21,885 bases of DNA from a virus, in the IMG/VR virus record IMGVR_UViG_3300025120_000645, positions 1 through 21,885 of that record; one strand, written 5' to 3'. Positions 7,656-15,930 of this stretch are shown here, one piece after another (the first letter of the stretch is position 1; each line of letters starts with the position of its first letter). The notes beneath the pieces are model-generated. The model saw only the letters and a program-made list of their open reading frames with translations. It did not search any database and was not told where the DNA came from. A program made the position numbers and the translations under genes.

Positions 7656-9433
7656 ATAAAACATTACAGTGGTTAAGCTTAACAACAATATTAGCTTTAC
7701 CTCTGCTGTTTCAGTCAACTTTTACTGAAATATTAAAGCTAAGGACTTTTGATTACTTGATAGAACGTCCAGAGTCTTCTGGAGTCTTTGTGGTAGTCAA
7801 TTTAGAAGAGCAGGATCTAGCAGATTATGGAGGCTGGCCCTTAAAAAGATCTGATTTAGCAAAAATCCATATGGATCTGTTAAACAGCGGAGCTTTAGGT
7901 GTGGGATATGGCATTAGTTTTAACTATCCTGACCGATTTGGTGGCGACGATGAATTTGCTAGTGCACTAAGAATCTATCCTAGTCTGCTTTCTATGTTTG
8001 AAAGAGACGATGGAACCGTACCAAGGCCGCACGGAACTGTATTACTAGGCCCAGAAGTTGACGGTCTGTCTATAAAAGGTGTTATTGAAAACATAGATAC
8101 CTTGAAAAATGCTGCTCAACAAGGACTAGTGTCAGCTCCATTGGATAAAGATGGTTTAGTTCGCAAGATTCCTTTGGTTTACAAAAGCAATGACGCTTGG
8201 GTGGCTAGTTTTGGTGCTCAGATACTTAAAATACTGACTCAAAGCTCTACATATATTATAAAAACAAGTGAAAATGGGATACAGGAAGTAACCGTACAAG
8301 GATTACCTCCAGTAAAAACAGATTCGCTTTCTAGAGTGTGGTTAACGTGGGCAAAAACATCACAAACTACGTTGAAAAATGCAAAAGTAGATGGTAAATT
8401 TGTCATACTAGGAACAAATTCTGCTGGCATACTTCCACAAATATCAACTCCAGTAGGATTACTAGAACCCCACCTAATTCAAGCAGCTCTAGCAGAGCAA
8501 ATGCTTATTCCTAACTCTCCATACATACCAGATTGGAGTCTAGCAGCAGAACTAGCTATATATGGTCTTACAGTAGGCTTTATTTGGCTATTTTTGAATG
8601 TTTTTGGCATAACATTTGGTTTTATATTAAGTGTTTCTACTATGGCTCTAACGGCATTTATAGGAGTCCATTTAGTAAGCAGAGGTTTGCTTCTAGATGT
8701 AAGTTGGTCATTGATTTCTGGATTTATTACTGGATCTGTAGCTTCATACTTGAACTACCGAACACAGTACAAGTTAAAACAGCAAATCAAAGCTCAGTTT
8801 GGCAAGTTTGTATCACCAGATGTTGTAGCTGAGTTGCAGGCACATCCTGAAAAATTAAGATTAGGCGGTGAGCGCAAAGAGATGTCGTTCCTTTTCATGG
8901 ACATTGTAGGATTTACCCCCGTTTCGGAATTTTACTCACAAAAAGACGATCCTGAAGGCTTGGTGGATCTGGTCAATAACTTCTTGGATAGAATGACAAA
9001 AATTTTGTTGGCTAGGCAGGGAACCATTGACAAGTATATGGGCGATTGCATCTTTTGTTTTTGGAATAGTCCTTTAGACACTGAAAAACACGCTGAACAA
9101 GCAGTATTAGCGGCCAAAGAATTAGAAGAAGAAGCCAGAATAATTAATGAAGAGTTTGTACAGCAAGGCTTACCTGAGATCAAAATTGGTACAGGAATTA
9201 ACACAGGTACGACTATTGTTGGTATGTATGGAAGTGAATTAAGATTGGATTATTCAGTCATGTCTGATGCGGTTAACTTAGCCGCTAGATTAGAAAGCCA
9301 AACTAGAAATTACGATTGCGACACGCTCATATCAGAGCATACGGTCGCTCAAGCACCTGATATATCTTTTACGTTTGTAGATGAAATACAAGTAAAAGGC
9401 AAAGAAGAAAGGGTAAAGGTTTACACAATATAA
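7652..9433 (+). CDS. CHASE2 sensor fused to class III adenylate cyclase
   Basis: A 593-residue inner-membrane receptor. One N-terminal membrane segment (about 6-22) is followed by a periplasmic CHASE2 domain (about 30-285; LRTFDYLIERP, YGGWPLKRSDLAKIH, SFNYPDRFGGDDEFA). Three closely spaced membrane segments follow (about 297-318, 320-342, 350-367), then a cytoplasmic class III cyclase domain (about 408-593). Metal-binding Asp417 (FLFMDIVGF) and Asp465 (KYMGD) are present, as are the transition-state Asn542 and Arg546 (DAVNLAARLE). Lys461 and Ser535 occupy the purine-specifying positions. Lys with Thr/Ser, in place of Asp, is the class IIIb pattern, so ATP to cAMP is expected; bicarbonate-responsive cyclases belong to that class. 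All catalytic residues are intact, so an active enzyme is likely. The gene overlaps the FecR gene by 4 bases. FecR and CHASE2-cyclase pairs occur in bacteria; in a phage this is unusual. Confidence 0.95.
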   Translation: MNKTLQWLSLTTILALPLLFQSTFTEILKLRTFDYLIERPESSGVFVVVNLEEQDLADYGGWPLKRSDLAKIHMDLLNSGALGVGYGISFNYPDRFGGDDEFASALRIYPSLLSMFERDDGTVPRPHGTVLLGPEVDGLSIKGVIENIDTLKNAAQQGLVSAPLDKDGLVRKIPLVYKSNDAWVASFGAQILKILTQSSTYIIKTSENGIQEVTVQGLPPVKTDSLSRVWLTWAKTSQTTLKNAKVDGKFVILGTNSAGILPQISTPVGLLEPHLIQAALAEQMLIPNSPYIPDWSLAAELAIYGLTVGFIWLFLNVFGITFGFILSVSTMALTAFIGVHLVSRGLLLDVSWSLISGFITGSVASYLNYRTQYKLKQQIKAQFGKFVSPDVVAELQAHPEKLRLGGERKEMSFLFMDIVGFTPVSEFYSQKDDPEGLVDLVNNFLDRMTKILLARQGTIDKYMGDCIFCFWNSPLDTEKHAEQAVLAAKELEEEARIINEEFVQQGLPEIKIGTGINTGTTIVGMYGSELRLDYSVMSDAVNLAARLESQTRNYDCDTLISEHTVAQAPDISFTFVDEIQVKGKEERVKVYTI

Positions 9434-9442
9434 GGAAAACTT

Positions 9443-9925
9443 ATGAAATTTAAAGCTATCAAAGGTTTGATTGGCGCGGTTGCTCCTACGCTTGGATCCG
9501 CATTGGCAGGTCCTATGGGCGGTATGGCGGCTAATCTAGTAGCAGAAGCTCTAGGTTGCGATCCTGAGCCGAAAAAAATAAATCAAGCTATGCAAGCAGC
9601 TACACCAGAACAGTTAGCAGAACTTAAAAAAGTTGAAACTGATTTTGAAGTAAGAATGAAAGAGTTAGAAGTTGATATCTTTGCACTAGAAACAGCAGAT
9701 GTCCAAGACGCTAGAAATAAATTTTCTAAAGATTGGACTTCTAGAATCATGGGTACGCTTATTGTGTGTGGTTTTTTGGGTTACATATTTATGGTAACGC
9801 TACAGCCACCAGAACAAAATTCCGAGGCATTGATTAACTTAGTGCTTGGCTACCTTGGAGGCTTGGCATCCGCTGTGATTAGTTTCTATTTTGGAAGCAG
9901 TCACAAACCTGATAACGATAATTAA
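9443..9925 (+). CDS. Three-TM holin (GTA-type holin family)
   Basis: A 160-residue protein. Residues 8-37 form a Gly/Ala-rich hydrophobic segment (IGAVAPTLGSALAGPMGGMA), followed by a charged helical region (about 55-95) and two further membrane segments: MGTLIVCGFLGYIFMVTL (about 108-126) and LINLVLGYLGGLASAVISFY (about 131-150). The end SFYFGSSH is characteristic of the 3TM holin family first noted in gene-transfer agents. Its role would be to permeabilise the inner membrane at the end of infection. It has a good ribosome-binding site (aagga at 9432-9436), which overlaps the cyclase stop codon. Confidence 0.85.
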   Translation: MKFKAIKGLIGAVAPTLGSALAGPMGGMAANLVAEALGCDPEPKKINQAMQAATPEQLAELKKVETDFEVRMKELEVDIFALETADVQDARNKFSKDWTSRIMGTLIVCGFLGYIFMVTLQPPEQNSEALINLVLGYLGGLASAVISFYFGSSHKPDNDN

Positions 9926-9936
9926 AGGATAAATAC

Positions 9937-10113
9937 ATGTTTGAAATATTAAATACAGTAGTCTATGTGGTAGCAATTGCGTCAGTAATTTCATCAATTA
10001 CACCTACTAAAAAAGACGATATTTTTATGGCTAAGGTTATGAAATATGTCGATATGCTGTCTCTTAACATAGGAGCAGTTAAAACAAGATTAGGACAAGA
10101 AGAGCAAAAATAA
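9937..10113 (+). CDS. 58-residue membrane protein beside the holin
   Basis: ATG at 9937, stop at 10111-10113. It has a hydrophobic N-terminus (FEILNTVVYVVAIASVISSI), a TPTKKDD turn, then an amphipathic helix with YVDMLSLNIGAVKTRLG. The ribosome-binding site aaagg lies at 9923-9927. Small proteins of this shape sit next to 3TM holins in many marine phage contigs, as far as I recall. The function is unknown; a part in lysis or in membrane-stage assembly is possible. It is too short for a 60-residue cutoff, but the start, ribosome-binding site and tight packing between two genes support it. Confidence 0.75.
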   Translation: MFEILNTVVYVVAIASVISSITPTKKDDIFMAKVMKYVDMLSLNIGAVKTRLGQEEQK

Positions 10114-10117
10114 AAAT

Positions 10118-11797
10118 ATGGCAGGGTTTGAAATTTCAACATTTTCTGGAAAAGCACCGAAGATTTCGGCAAAGCTATTACCTGAAGACATTGGCCAAGA
10201 AGCAATCAATTGCAACTTAGATAGTGGACAGTTAAAAGCTTGGAAAGATTCAGAGACAGTTACCGTAAGTAATACTATGGGAGCTGTATCTGGCTCAACA
10301 GAAACTATCTTTTTATATGAAGACGCAGACACAGATGCTACTTCAGATGATAAGTGGTTAACGTGGAATGTAGATGTTGATGCACAGCCAAGTCCCATAG
10401 CTGAAGATTCATATCAGCGTATATATTGGACTGGCGATTCTTACCCTAAATACGCAGCTAATGCTGTAGCAATTACAGGTACTAGTGGTTTTCCTGCTGC
10501 TGGTTTTCGACTAGGTCTTCCTCAGCCTAGTACACCCACGATAACCATTACAGGGACCGCTAGTGCCGACTCTATAGAACAAAGCATTGCTTACACTTAT
10601 ACATTTGTATCTAGGTTTGGCGAAGAAGGACCACCTAGTACAGCTTCAGCTGTTGTGGCTTATGCAGCTGGCCAAACAAGAACATTAACATTACCAGCTT
10701 CACCAACAGGATCTGGATGGATATTTGAAGATGCACAGTCAGGACATTTAAAAAGAATATACAGAACCAACAGTTCTGGTGATTTTCAGTTTGTGGCTGA
10801 CGTTACTATTGGAACTACAAGCTATGTGGATAGCGTCACAGATGCAAACCTAGGTGAGTTTCTGGATACATCAGATAATTTTGCACCGCCTGACAATGTT
10901 TCCAGTGATCATCCATCTGGGCCAATGAAAGGTTTAACTCAATTATCTAATGGCATCATGGCTGGCTTTACTGGTAACACTATATGTTTTTCCAAAGCTT
11001 ATAAGCCACATGCTTGGCCTACAAGTTATCAGTTAACAACCAGAAGTGACATCGTAGGATTGTCTGCTGTATCAGACGGAATGATTGTTACTACCAAAGG
11101 TAAACCGTATTTAGTGGCAGGAACAGATCCTGCTCAAATGAGTATGATGGAATTAGATATCTCAGCTTCCTGTGTATCTAAGACCAGCATTGTCGACATG
11201 GGCGAAGTAGCTATGTATGCGTCACCAGACGGATTAGTAGTTGCGTCTATGAATGGAGTGACCTTAGCCACGGAAGGCATTCTCACTCGCGATCAATGGC
11301 AAGCATTAAAGCCAAGCACCATCAAAGGTTATCTTTACGAAGGTAAATACTTAGGTTTTTACAACGATGGATCTAACACGAAAGGATTTATATTTGATCC
11401 TAGAGGCGGAAAGAATTCCTATGTAACCTTAAATATATATGCCAAAGCAGGTTATAACGATTTAAGAACAGACACTTTGTATTTGATGATTGGAGGCGCT
11501 TTAAAACAATTTAATTCAAGTTCTTCATTGCTGTCTTACACTTGGAAAAGTAAAAAGTTTAATACTAAAAAACCAATTAATATGGGAGCTGCACAAGTTT
11601 CTTGTGCTTCATATTCTCCTAATCCAACATTTAAATTTTATGCCGATGGATCTCTGAAACATACGCAGACAGTAACTAATAATGAACCGTTTAGATTGCC
11701 ATCCGGATATTTAGCAAAAGATTTTGAAATTCAATTAGAAGGGTCCGTAGATGTAGACACAGTTTGTGTCTATGAAAGTGCATCAGAGATATTATAA
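10118..11797 (+). CDS. Large virion structural protein (neck or tail, unassigned)
   Basis: A 559-residue protein with no signal peptide or membrane segment. The N-terminal motif KLLPEDIGQEAINCNLDSGQ recurs in virion structural proteins of podovirus-like phages, as I recall. Residues about 145-250 resemble a fibronectin-III-like beta module (TYTFVSRFGEEGPPS, then RIYRTNSSGDFQFVADV). The region about 265-470 has repeated short beta segments (GLTQLSNGIMAGFTGNTI, AWPTSYQLTTRSDIVGL, YEGKYLGFYNDGS), compatible with a beta-propeller-like fold such as a tail nozzle. It is directly followed by the J-like gene, whose ATG abuts the stop. It is probably part of the tail or neck; the exact role is not established. 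Confidence 0.8.
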   Translation: MAGFEISTFSGKAPKISAKLLPEDIGQEAINCNLDSGQLKAWKDSETVTVSNTMGAVSGSTETIFLYEDADTDATSDDKWLTWNVDVDAQPSPIAEDSYQRIYWTGDSYPKYAANAVAITGTSGFPAAGFRLGLPQPSTPTITITGTASADSIEQSIAYTYTFVSRFGEEGPPSTASAVVAYAAGQTRTLTLPASPTGSGWIFEDAQSGHLKRIYRTNSSGDFQFVADVTIGTTSYVDSVTDANLGEFLDTSDNFAPPDNVSSDHPSGPMKGLTQLSNGIMAGFTGNTICFSKAYKPHAWPTSYQLTTRSDIVGLSAVSDGMIVTTKGKPYLVAGTDPAQMSMMELDISASCVSKTSIVDMGEVAMYASPDGLVVASMNGVTLATEGILTRDQWQALKPSTIKGYLYEGKYLGFYNDGSNTKGFIFDPRGGKNSYVTLNIYAKAGYNDLRTDTLYLMIGGALKQFNSSSSLLSYTWKSKKFNTKKPINMGAAQVSCASYSPNPTFKFYADGSLKHTQTVTNNEPFRLPSGYLAKDFEIQLEGSVDVDTVCVYESASEIL

Positions 11798-13813
11798 ATG
11801 GCAGCTAAAAAGAAACCGGCTATACCTAGTGTACCGGTCGGAGACAAAGCCACTCAACATTTTTTAAATTCAGTCAAAGAAACATTAGAGGTAGGCACAG
11901 GACAAAGAGGCGATGTTCTGGATAGGTTTGTCACAGTTAGAGAGCTTATTGATTCAGGAGTTGTTAGAAAGTTAAAATACAGCGACATTTATGGATCTAG
12001 TAATTATTATGATTTTGCTCCTGCCTTTACAGACGATGATGATCTAACGCCACCACCAGCACCTACCAACTTAACGGCAAGTGGTGCTTTTACTTCTATC
12101 ACTTTGCAGTGGGATAAACCCAATTATGGCAACCACGAAAAGACATACATATATAGACTTGGAACAGATGTTATTGGTAGCTCTATTTCTATATCAAGCA
12201 CAACCGCGAATATCTATACAGATGAAGTAGGCTATGGACAAACATACTTTTATTGGATTCAGTTTGAATCAAAAGCCGGAATAAAGGGTCCATATAATCA
12301 GACCTCAGGTACACAGGGACAGACTTTAGAAGACATAGGTGCTGTAATGGTACAGCTATCTGAAGATATAACCGGACTAAATGGTTATAGCTCTTTGATT
12401 AATACAACTATTCCAACATTAATTTCTAATGCAGGCGCAGCAAGTACACAAATAATTAGATCAAACTCAGCCCCTACAACAAGAGGTGATGGTTCTGCAT
12501 TGCAATTAGTTGATCTTTGGATAGATACTAACGACAGCAATCAAGCTTATACTAGAAATGCGTCTAATAATGGGTGGGAAAAGGCTAGAGATTCTAGTTT
12601 GGTTGCATTGGTGGGTACTACCTCATTCACAGGTAGCACACTTACCAGCGCAATAGCCACGGCACAAACAAATATAACTACAGCGACTGGAACAGCAAAT
12701 GCAGCCTCTACATCCATATCTAATTTAAGTGCCTTAGTAGGCAGCGGTAATGATGCTAGTGGCAATGCGTATAGTTCAAGCAATAGTGTAATACAGCACG
12801 TTACGGCTAACGAAAACAATTCACAATCTTCATTGGTATTACAAACAGATGCTAATGGCTCTGTTGCGCAAATGATATTGCATTCAAATGCAAGCTCAGG
12901 ATCTAGTCCAACTTCTGTTATTACATTTAGGGCAGACAGTTTTGCTGTAAGCAACAATAGTTCTACAGATGTATTTCCATTTATTGTTGATGGTGGTGTC
13001 GTCTTTATGGATACAGCTCGCATCAAAGATGGTGCTATACAGAATGCTAAATTAGGGACAGTATCTGCTGACAAAATTACTACTGGTGGCATGAATGCGG
13101 CCAGAATAACAAGCGGATCTATAGATGCAGATGTAATAACCTTAAATAATTTAGACGCTGGGCATATAACATCAGGAACGATGTCAGCTAATTTTATTTC
13201 TGGTGGAACTATTAGCGCAACACACTTACAGGCAGGCACTTTAACTGTATACAATGCTGCTGGGTCTAATACAATTGGACAAGCCAGTGGTAATGCTGGA
13301 GCTTTCGTCGCAACTCCACAAAACTACGCTGGTGGCTATCTGGGAGGAACCGTCTCGCAGTTTACTAATAATTTTAGTAGCACAAATCCTATGCATTACA
13401 GGCCTTCTGATGGACAACTATTGCCGCAGATAAGTAACGGGGGCAGTGGTGGTATAGCACTTACAGTTCCTAATGTGAGTGGTTTGTCTAGCATACCCTA
13501 TCTATTCACATGTGAAGCTACACCTTCTGGGTATTTTGATGGTGACGAAAGAACACAAGTTATATTTGGCATCAATACAACCAATAGTTCTGCACATAAT
13601 GCAAGTGGTGGCTGGGTAACATCAAGGGCCAGCACACACAACACAAATGACACTGCTTGGTCTCCAAGAATATTTTCGTTTACCTTAAATTTAAGTGTAA
13701 ACACAACCTATTACGTTTGGTTGTTTGGTTATCAATATGGTGTCGAAGACAATCCAACAGGCAGTCGTGGTTTTGATCAACCGACTATTAAATGGATGGC
13801 GATATACAAATAA
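11798..13813 (+). CDS. J-like tail protein with FN3 module and DUF1983-like region
   Basis: A 671-residue protein. The N-terminal 60 residues are charged and include KATQHFLNSVKETLEVGTGQ. An FN3-like domain lies at about 82-168 (PPPAPTNLTASGAFTSITLQ, ending YFYWIQFESKAGIKGPYN). A long Ala/Ser/Thr/Asn-rich helical region (about 185-330) is followed by a segment matching the end of lambda J-type tail-tip proteins: FRADSFAVSN, FPFIVDGGVVFMDTARIKDG, then repeats of ITSGSIDADVI, ITSGTMSANFI and ISATHLQAGTL. A C-terminal adhesin-like beta domain occupies about 480-671. The likely role is a host-recognition tail tip or central fibre. The stop overlaps the next start (TAATG). Confidence 0.85.
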   Translation: MAAKKKPAIPSVPVGDKATQHFLNSVKETLEVGTGQRGDVLDRFVTVRELIDSGVVRKLKYSDIYGSSNYYDFAPAFTDDDDLTPPPAPTNLTASGAFTSITLQWDKPNYGNHEKTYIYRLGTDVIGSSISISSTTANIYTDEVGYGQTYFYWIQFESKAGIKGPYNQTSGTQGQTLEDIGAVMVQLSEDITGLNGYSSLINTTIPTLISNAGAASTQIIRSNSAPTTRGDGSALQLVDLWIDTNDSNQAYTRNASNNGWEKARDSSLVALVGTTSFTGSTLTSAIATAQTNITTATGTANAASTSISNLSALVGSGNDASGNAYSSSNSVIQHVTANENNSQSSLVLQTDANGSVAQMILHSNASSGSSPTSVITFRADSFAVSNNSSTDVFPFIVDGGVVFMDTARIKDGAIQNAKLGTVSADKITTGGMNAARITSGSIDADVITLNNLDAGHITSGTMSANFISGGTISATHLQAGTLTVYNAAGSNTIGQASGNAGAFVATPQNYAGGYLGGTVSQFTNNFSSTNPMHYRPSDGQLLPQISNGGSGGIALTVPNVSGLSSIPYLFTCEATPSGYFDGDERTQVIFGINTTNSSAHNASGGWVTSRASTHNTNDTAWSPRIFSFTLNLSVNTTYYVWLFGYQYGVEDNPTGSRGFDQPTIKWMAIYK

Positions 13814-14184
13814 TGGACATAACAATCTATATAACAGCCACTGGCAAAATAAAAGCTAATGCAAATTTAACAACAGAAGAATTGGCTTTGACGCTGTTAG
13901 ATGGAGAATCTTATATAGAAGGATCTTATCAACCTGACATGTATAAGATTGTTGATGGCGCAGCTGTTCAGTTAGAAACATCTGAAGACACAGCACAAAG
14001 AATAAGAGATTCAAGATTAGTCAAATTAAGAAACAGTGATTGGACACAAGTTCCTGATTCACCTTTGAGTGATGCAAAAAAAGCAGAATGGGCCACATAT
14101 AGACAAGCATTGCGCGATATGCCGGCAAACAACACAAGCGTCACTACTATAGATGATGCAACTTGGCCTACAAAACCAGCATGA
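13813..14184 (+). CDS. Phage tail assembly chaperone
   Basis: A 123-residue protein when started at the ATG overlapping the previous stop (TAATG, 13811-13815). An in-frame ATG at 13792 would overlap the J-like gene by 22 bases and add residues without visible family similarity, so I prefer 13813. The C-terminal half has the tail assembly chaperone signature: LRNSDWTQVPDSPLSD, AEWATYRQALRDMP and WPTKPA. Members are small helpers encoded next to tail or fibre genes. The stop overlaps the next ATG (ATGA). Confidence 0.85.
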   Translation: MDITIYITATGKIKANANLTTEELALTLLDGESYIEGSYQPDMYKIVDGAAVQLETSEDTAQRIRDSRLVKLRNSDWTQVPDSPLSDAKKAEWATYRQALRDMPANNTSVTTIDDATWPTKPA

Positions 14185-14333
14185 TTTTATACCTTGAGAG
14201 CCAACTAGAGGCTTGTTACAGGGTGTATTGTTTAAAACAAGTTAAAAACGAAATGCCTTTTATAACCCTAGAAGAATTTAGGTTTATGTTTGAAGACATG
14301 ATGGAAGTAATTTATGAGGATGAATGCGATTAA
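14181..14333 (+). CDS. 50-residue conserved-looking phage protein
   Basis: ATG at 14181 overlaps the chaperone stop as ATGA, and the TAA is at 14331-14333. The product is MILYLESQLEACYRVYCLKQ, a short middle, then FITLEEFRFMFEDMMEVIYE and DECD. It is acidic and helical with no membrane segment. Overlaps on both sides (4 bases upstream, 10 bases with the next gene) indicate a translated gene, not a gap. The function is unknown. Confidence 0.75.
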   Translation: MILYLESQLEACYRVYCLKQVKNEMPFITLEEFRFMFEDMMEVIYEDECD

Positions 14334-14731
14334 TAAAAGCTGATATTAGGCAACATTGGGACAGAATTAAAGAAGGCATACTGTTTATCAAAGAAGAGAC
14401 ATTTGAAGCAGAAAGGCCAGAAGATATTTATGCAGGGTGTGTAAACGGTCAAGCCACATTATGGATTACCGATACCACACCTTCTAAAGATGGATTCTTA
14501 ATTACACAAGCAAGACGTAACCATTTTACTGGTGAAAACTATTTACTCTTATGGGTGGCTTGGTACACGAGAGAATCAGGAGCTGATCAATTTCAAGAGC
14601 AGATTGAACAGTTAGCAAAAAGTTTGGAATGTTCATACATAGAATTTTGGACATCTAAAAAAGAGATACGTGATCATGGATTTGCACATGGCTACGATCA
14701 AATTACATATAAATGCAAAAAGGAGCTATAA
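14324..14731 (+). CDS. GNAT-fold phage protein, T7 gp13-like
   Basis: A 135-residue soluble protein. The pattern KADIRQHWDRIKEGI, RPEDIYAGCVNGQATLWI, GFLITQARR, LLLWVAWYTRESGA, then a helix and SYIEFWTSKKEIRDHGF fits a compact GNAT acetyltransferase-like fold. Phages with T7-type ejection proteins carry a similar-sized acetyltransferase-like protein (gp13 in T7) just before the internal core proteins, and the position here is the same. A clear acetyl-CoA binding loop (R/Q-x-x-G-x-G/A) is not visible, so enzymatic activity is doubtful. The gene overlaps the 50-residue gene by 10 bases. Confidence 0.7.
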   Translation: MRLIKADIRQHWDRIKEGILFIKEETFEAERPEDIYAGCVNGQATLWITDTTPSKDGFLITQARRNHFTGENYLLLWVAWYTRESGADQFQEQIEQLAKSLECSYIEFWTSKKEIRDHGFAHGYDQITYKCKKEL

Positions 14732-14734
14732 ATT

Positions 14735-15376
14735 ATGGGCGGTGGCGGCGGTTCAGAGCCTAGAGAAACAGAAGCAATGCGAGCACAAGCTGAGATTGGC
14801 ATTGAGTTTTTTAATCTAGGACAAAAAACATTGGGTCCAGCATTGGACCTTTACGAAGAAAGAATGAATGCACAGTTTTCGGAAGATGCTTTTACTAAAG
14901 CAGAAGGCCAAGGTGCTTCAGCAGCACAAAATCAAATAAATGATTTGGTTGCTGAAAATGATAGACAATTAATTGCTGGTGGAATAGATCCAACATCTGG
15001 CAAATTTGATAGTCCAGCATTGATGGCAGCAGCTGAAAAAGGCATGGCAAAAACTAGAGCAGGTGCAAGGTCAGATCAAATGGATATTGCAGAAGGAAAC
15101 GTAAGCAATTTCATAGGACTTGGTCTGGGACAGGCTCAGGGTACAGCACAAGGTCAAGCAGAACTTGCATCTAGACAACAAAACAGAGCTTTTAGTGAAT
15201 TTGGAAGAGAGCAAGAAAAACTCTTTAACAGAGGTCAAACAGCTGGCTATGTTGCTGGATTAGGAACAACTGCTTACATGAACCGTGATAAAGATCCTTT
15301 TGCATCTAACAAAACAGTAAATCCATATGCCTCTAACACAGGTGGTGGTTTATTTAACAGCGGACTAGGGGGCTAA
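14735..15376 (+). CDS. Small internal virion protein 1 (Gly/Ala/Gln-rich)
   Basis: A 213-residue protein starting MGGGGGSEPRETEAMRAQAE, with a strong ribosome-binding site (aggag, 14721-14725) inside the previous gene. It is mostly helical and rich in Gln, Ala and Gly. It includes ENDRQLIAGGIDPTSGKF and GLGLGQAQGTAQGQAELASR, with a C-terminal GYVAGLGTTAYM segment. The composition and place (after the gp13-like gene, before larger ejection proteins) match gp14-type internal virion proteins, which help form the channel for DNA entry. There is no direct motif proof. Confidence 0.75.
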   Translation: MGGGGGSEPRETEAMRAQAEIGIEFFNLGQKTLGPALDLYEERMNAQFSEDAFTKAEGQGASAAQNQINDLVAENDRQLIAGGIDPTSGKFDSPALMAAAEKGMAKTRAGARSDQMDIAEGNVSNFIGLGLGQAQGTAQGQAELASRQQNRAFSEFGREQEKLFNRGQTAGYVAGLGTTAYMNRDKDPFASNKTVNPYASNTGGGLFNSGLGG

Positions 15377-15377
15377 A

Positions 15378-15929
15378 ATGGGAAGACCTTCAACTAACTT
15401 AGGCATGGTCGCAATGGGGGGTTATAACGATCCAGAGGGAATTAGTGGCTATAACAATCAAAATGCAACAGCAGGTTACTTAAACCCTGATGGCACAATC
15501 AATACTAACTTTGGTGGCAGAAATTATGATGCGATCAACAGAAAAGGTGATAAATATTACGGTGAAAAGCTTCAGGCCGCACTTATACGTGGTCAATACG
15601 AAGATTTTATGAATCGTTATCAACCTTATGCACAAGCGCAAATGGATAGAGTTTTAGATCCACAAGCCTTAAATGAACAATTAGCTGCTAGTAGTACCGC
15701 CACTACACAAGGCTTACAAAACATGCAAAGTCAACAAACTAGAAGATTGGGAAGGTATGGCATATCAGCTTCTGCCAACCCTAACCAAAGTATTCAAGAC
15801 GCTAGTACAAGAGTTGCAGTGCAAAACGAAACACGCGCTAGATTTATGGACAGACAAAACAAAATAATAACAGGCACACAAGGCGCACTGAGCACAGTTG
15901 CGGCAGCTGCCGGAGGTTACGGAGGCTAA
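15378..15929 (+). CDS. Small internal virion protein 2
   Basis: A 183-residue protein. The N-terminus is flexible and rich in Gly, Asn and Tyr (GGYNDPEGISGYNNQNATAG). A helical region (about 60-165) follows, with YEDFMNRYQPYAQAQMDRVL and TQGLQNMQSQQTRRLGRYGI, and the tail is small-residue-rich (STVAAAAGGYGG). The start is one base after the previous stop. It is probably a component of the ejection complex, judged by composition and neighbours. Confidence 0.72.
   Translation: MGRPSTNLGMVAMGGYNDPEGISGYNNQNATAGYLNPDGTINTNFGGRNYDAINRKGDKYYGEKLQAALIRGQYEDFMNRYQPYAQAQMDRVLDPQALNEQLAASSTATTQGLQNMQSQQTRRLGRYGISASANPNQSIQDASTRVAVQNETRARFMDRQNKIITGTQGALSTVAAAAGGYGG
15921..15925 (+). promoter_or_regulatory. 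Ribosome-binding site setting the start at 15931
   Basis: GGAGG lies 5 bases before ATG 15931, inside the end of the preceding gene. It supports 15931 over the upstream in-frame ATG at 15898, which would give a 32-base overlap and a less typical N-terminus. Confidence 0.7.
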
Positions 15930-15930
15930 T

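Noticed and set aside
8533-8832. 99-residue plus-strand frame within the cyclase gene
   Set aside because: It is an out-of-frame shadow of the three membrane segments of the CHASE2-cyclase; its Cys/Trp/Tyr-rich composition is not protein-like and no ribosome-binding site is seen.
12547-13254. 235-residue open frame on the minus strand
   Set aside because: It lies wholly inside the J-like gene, reads as low-complexity hydrophobic sequence with no motif, and the plus-strand gene is well supported. Other minus-strand frames in the window are rejected for the same reason.
13792-13812. Upstream ATG for the tail assembly chaperone
   Set aside because: It would add seven residues overlapping the J-like gene; the TAATG stop-start at 13811-13815 is the usual coupling pattern here.
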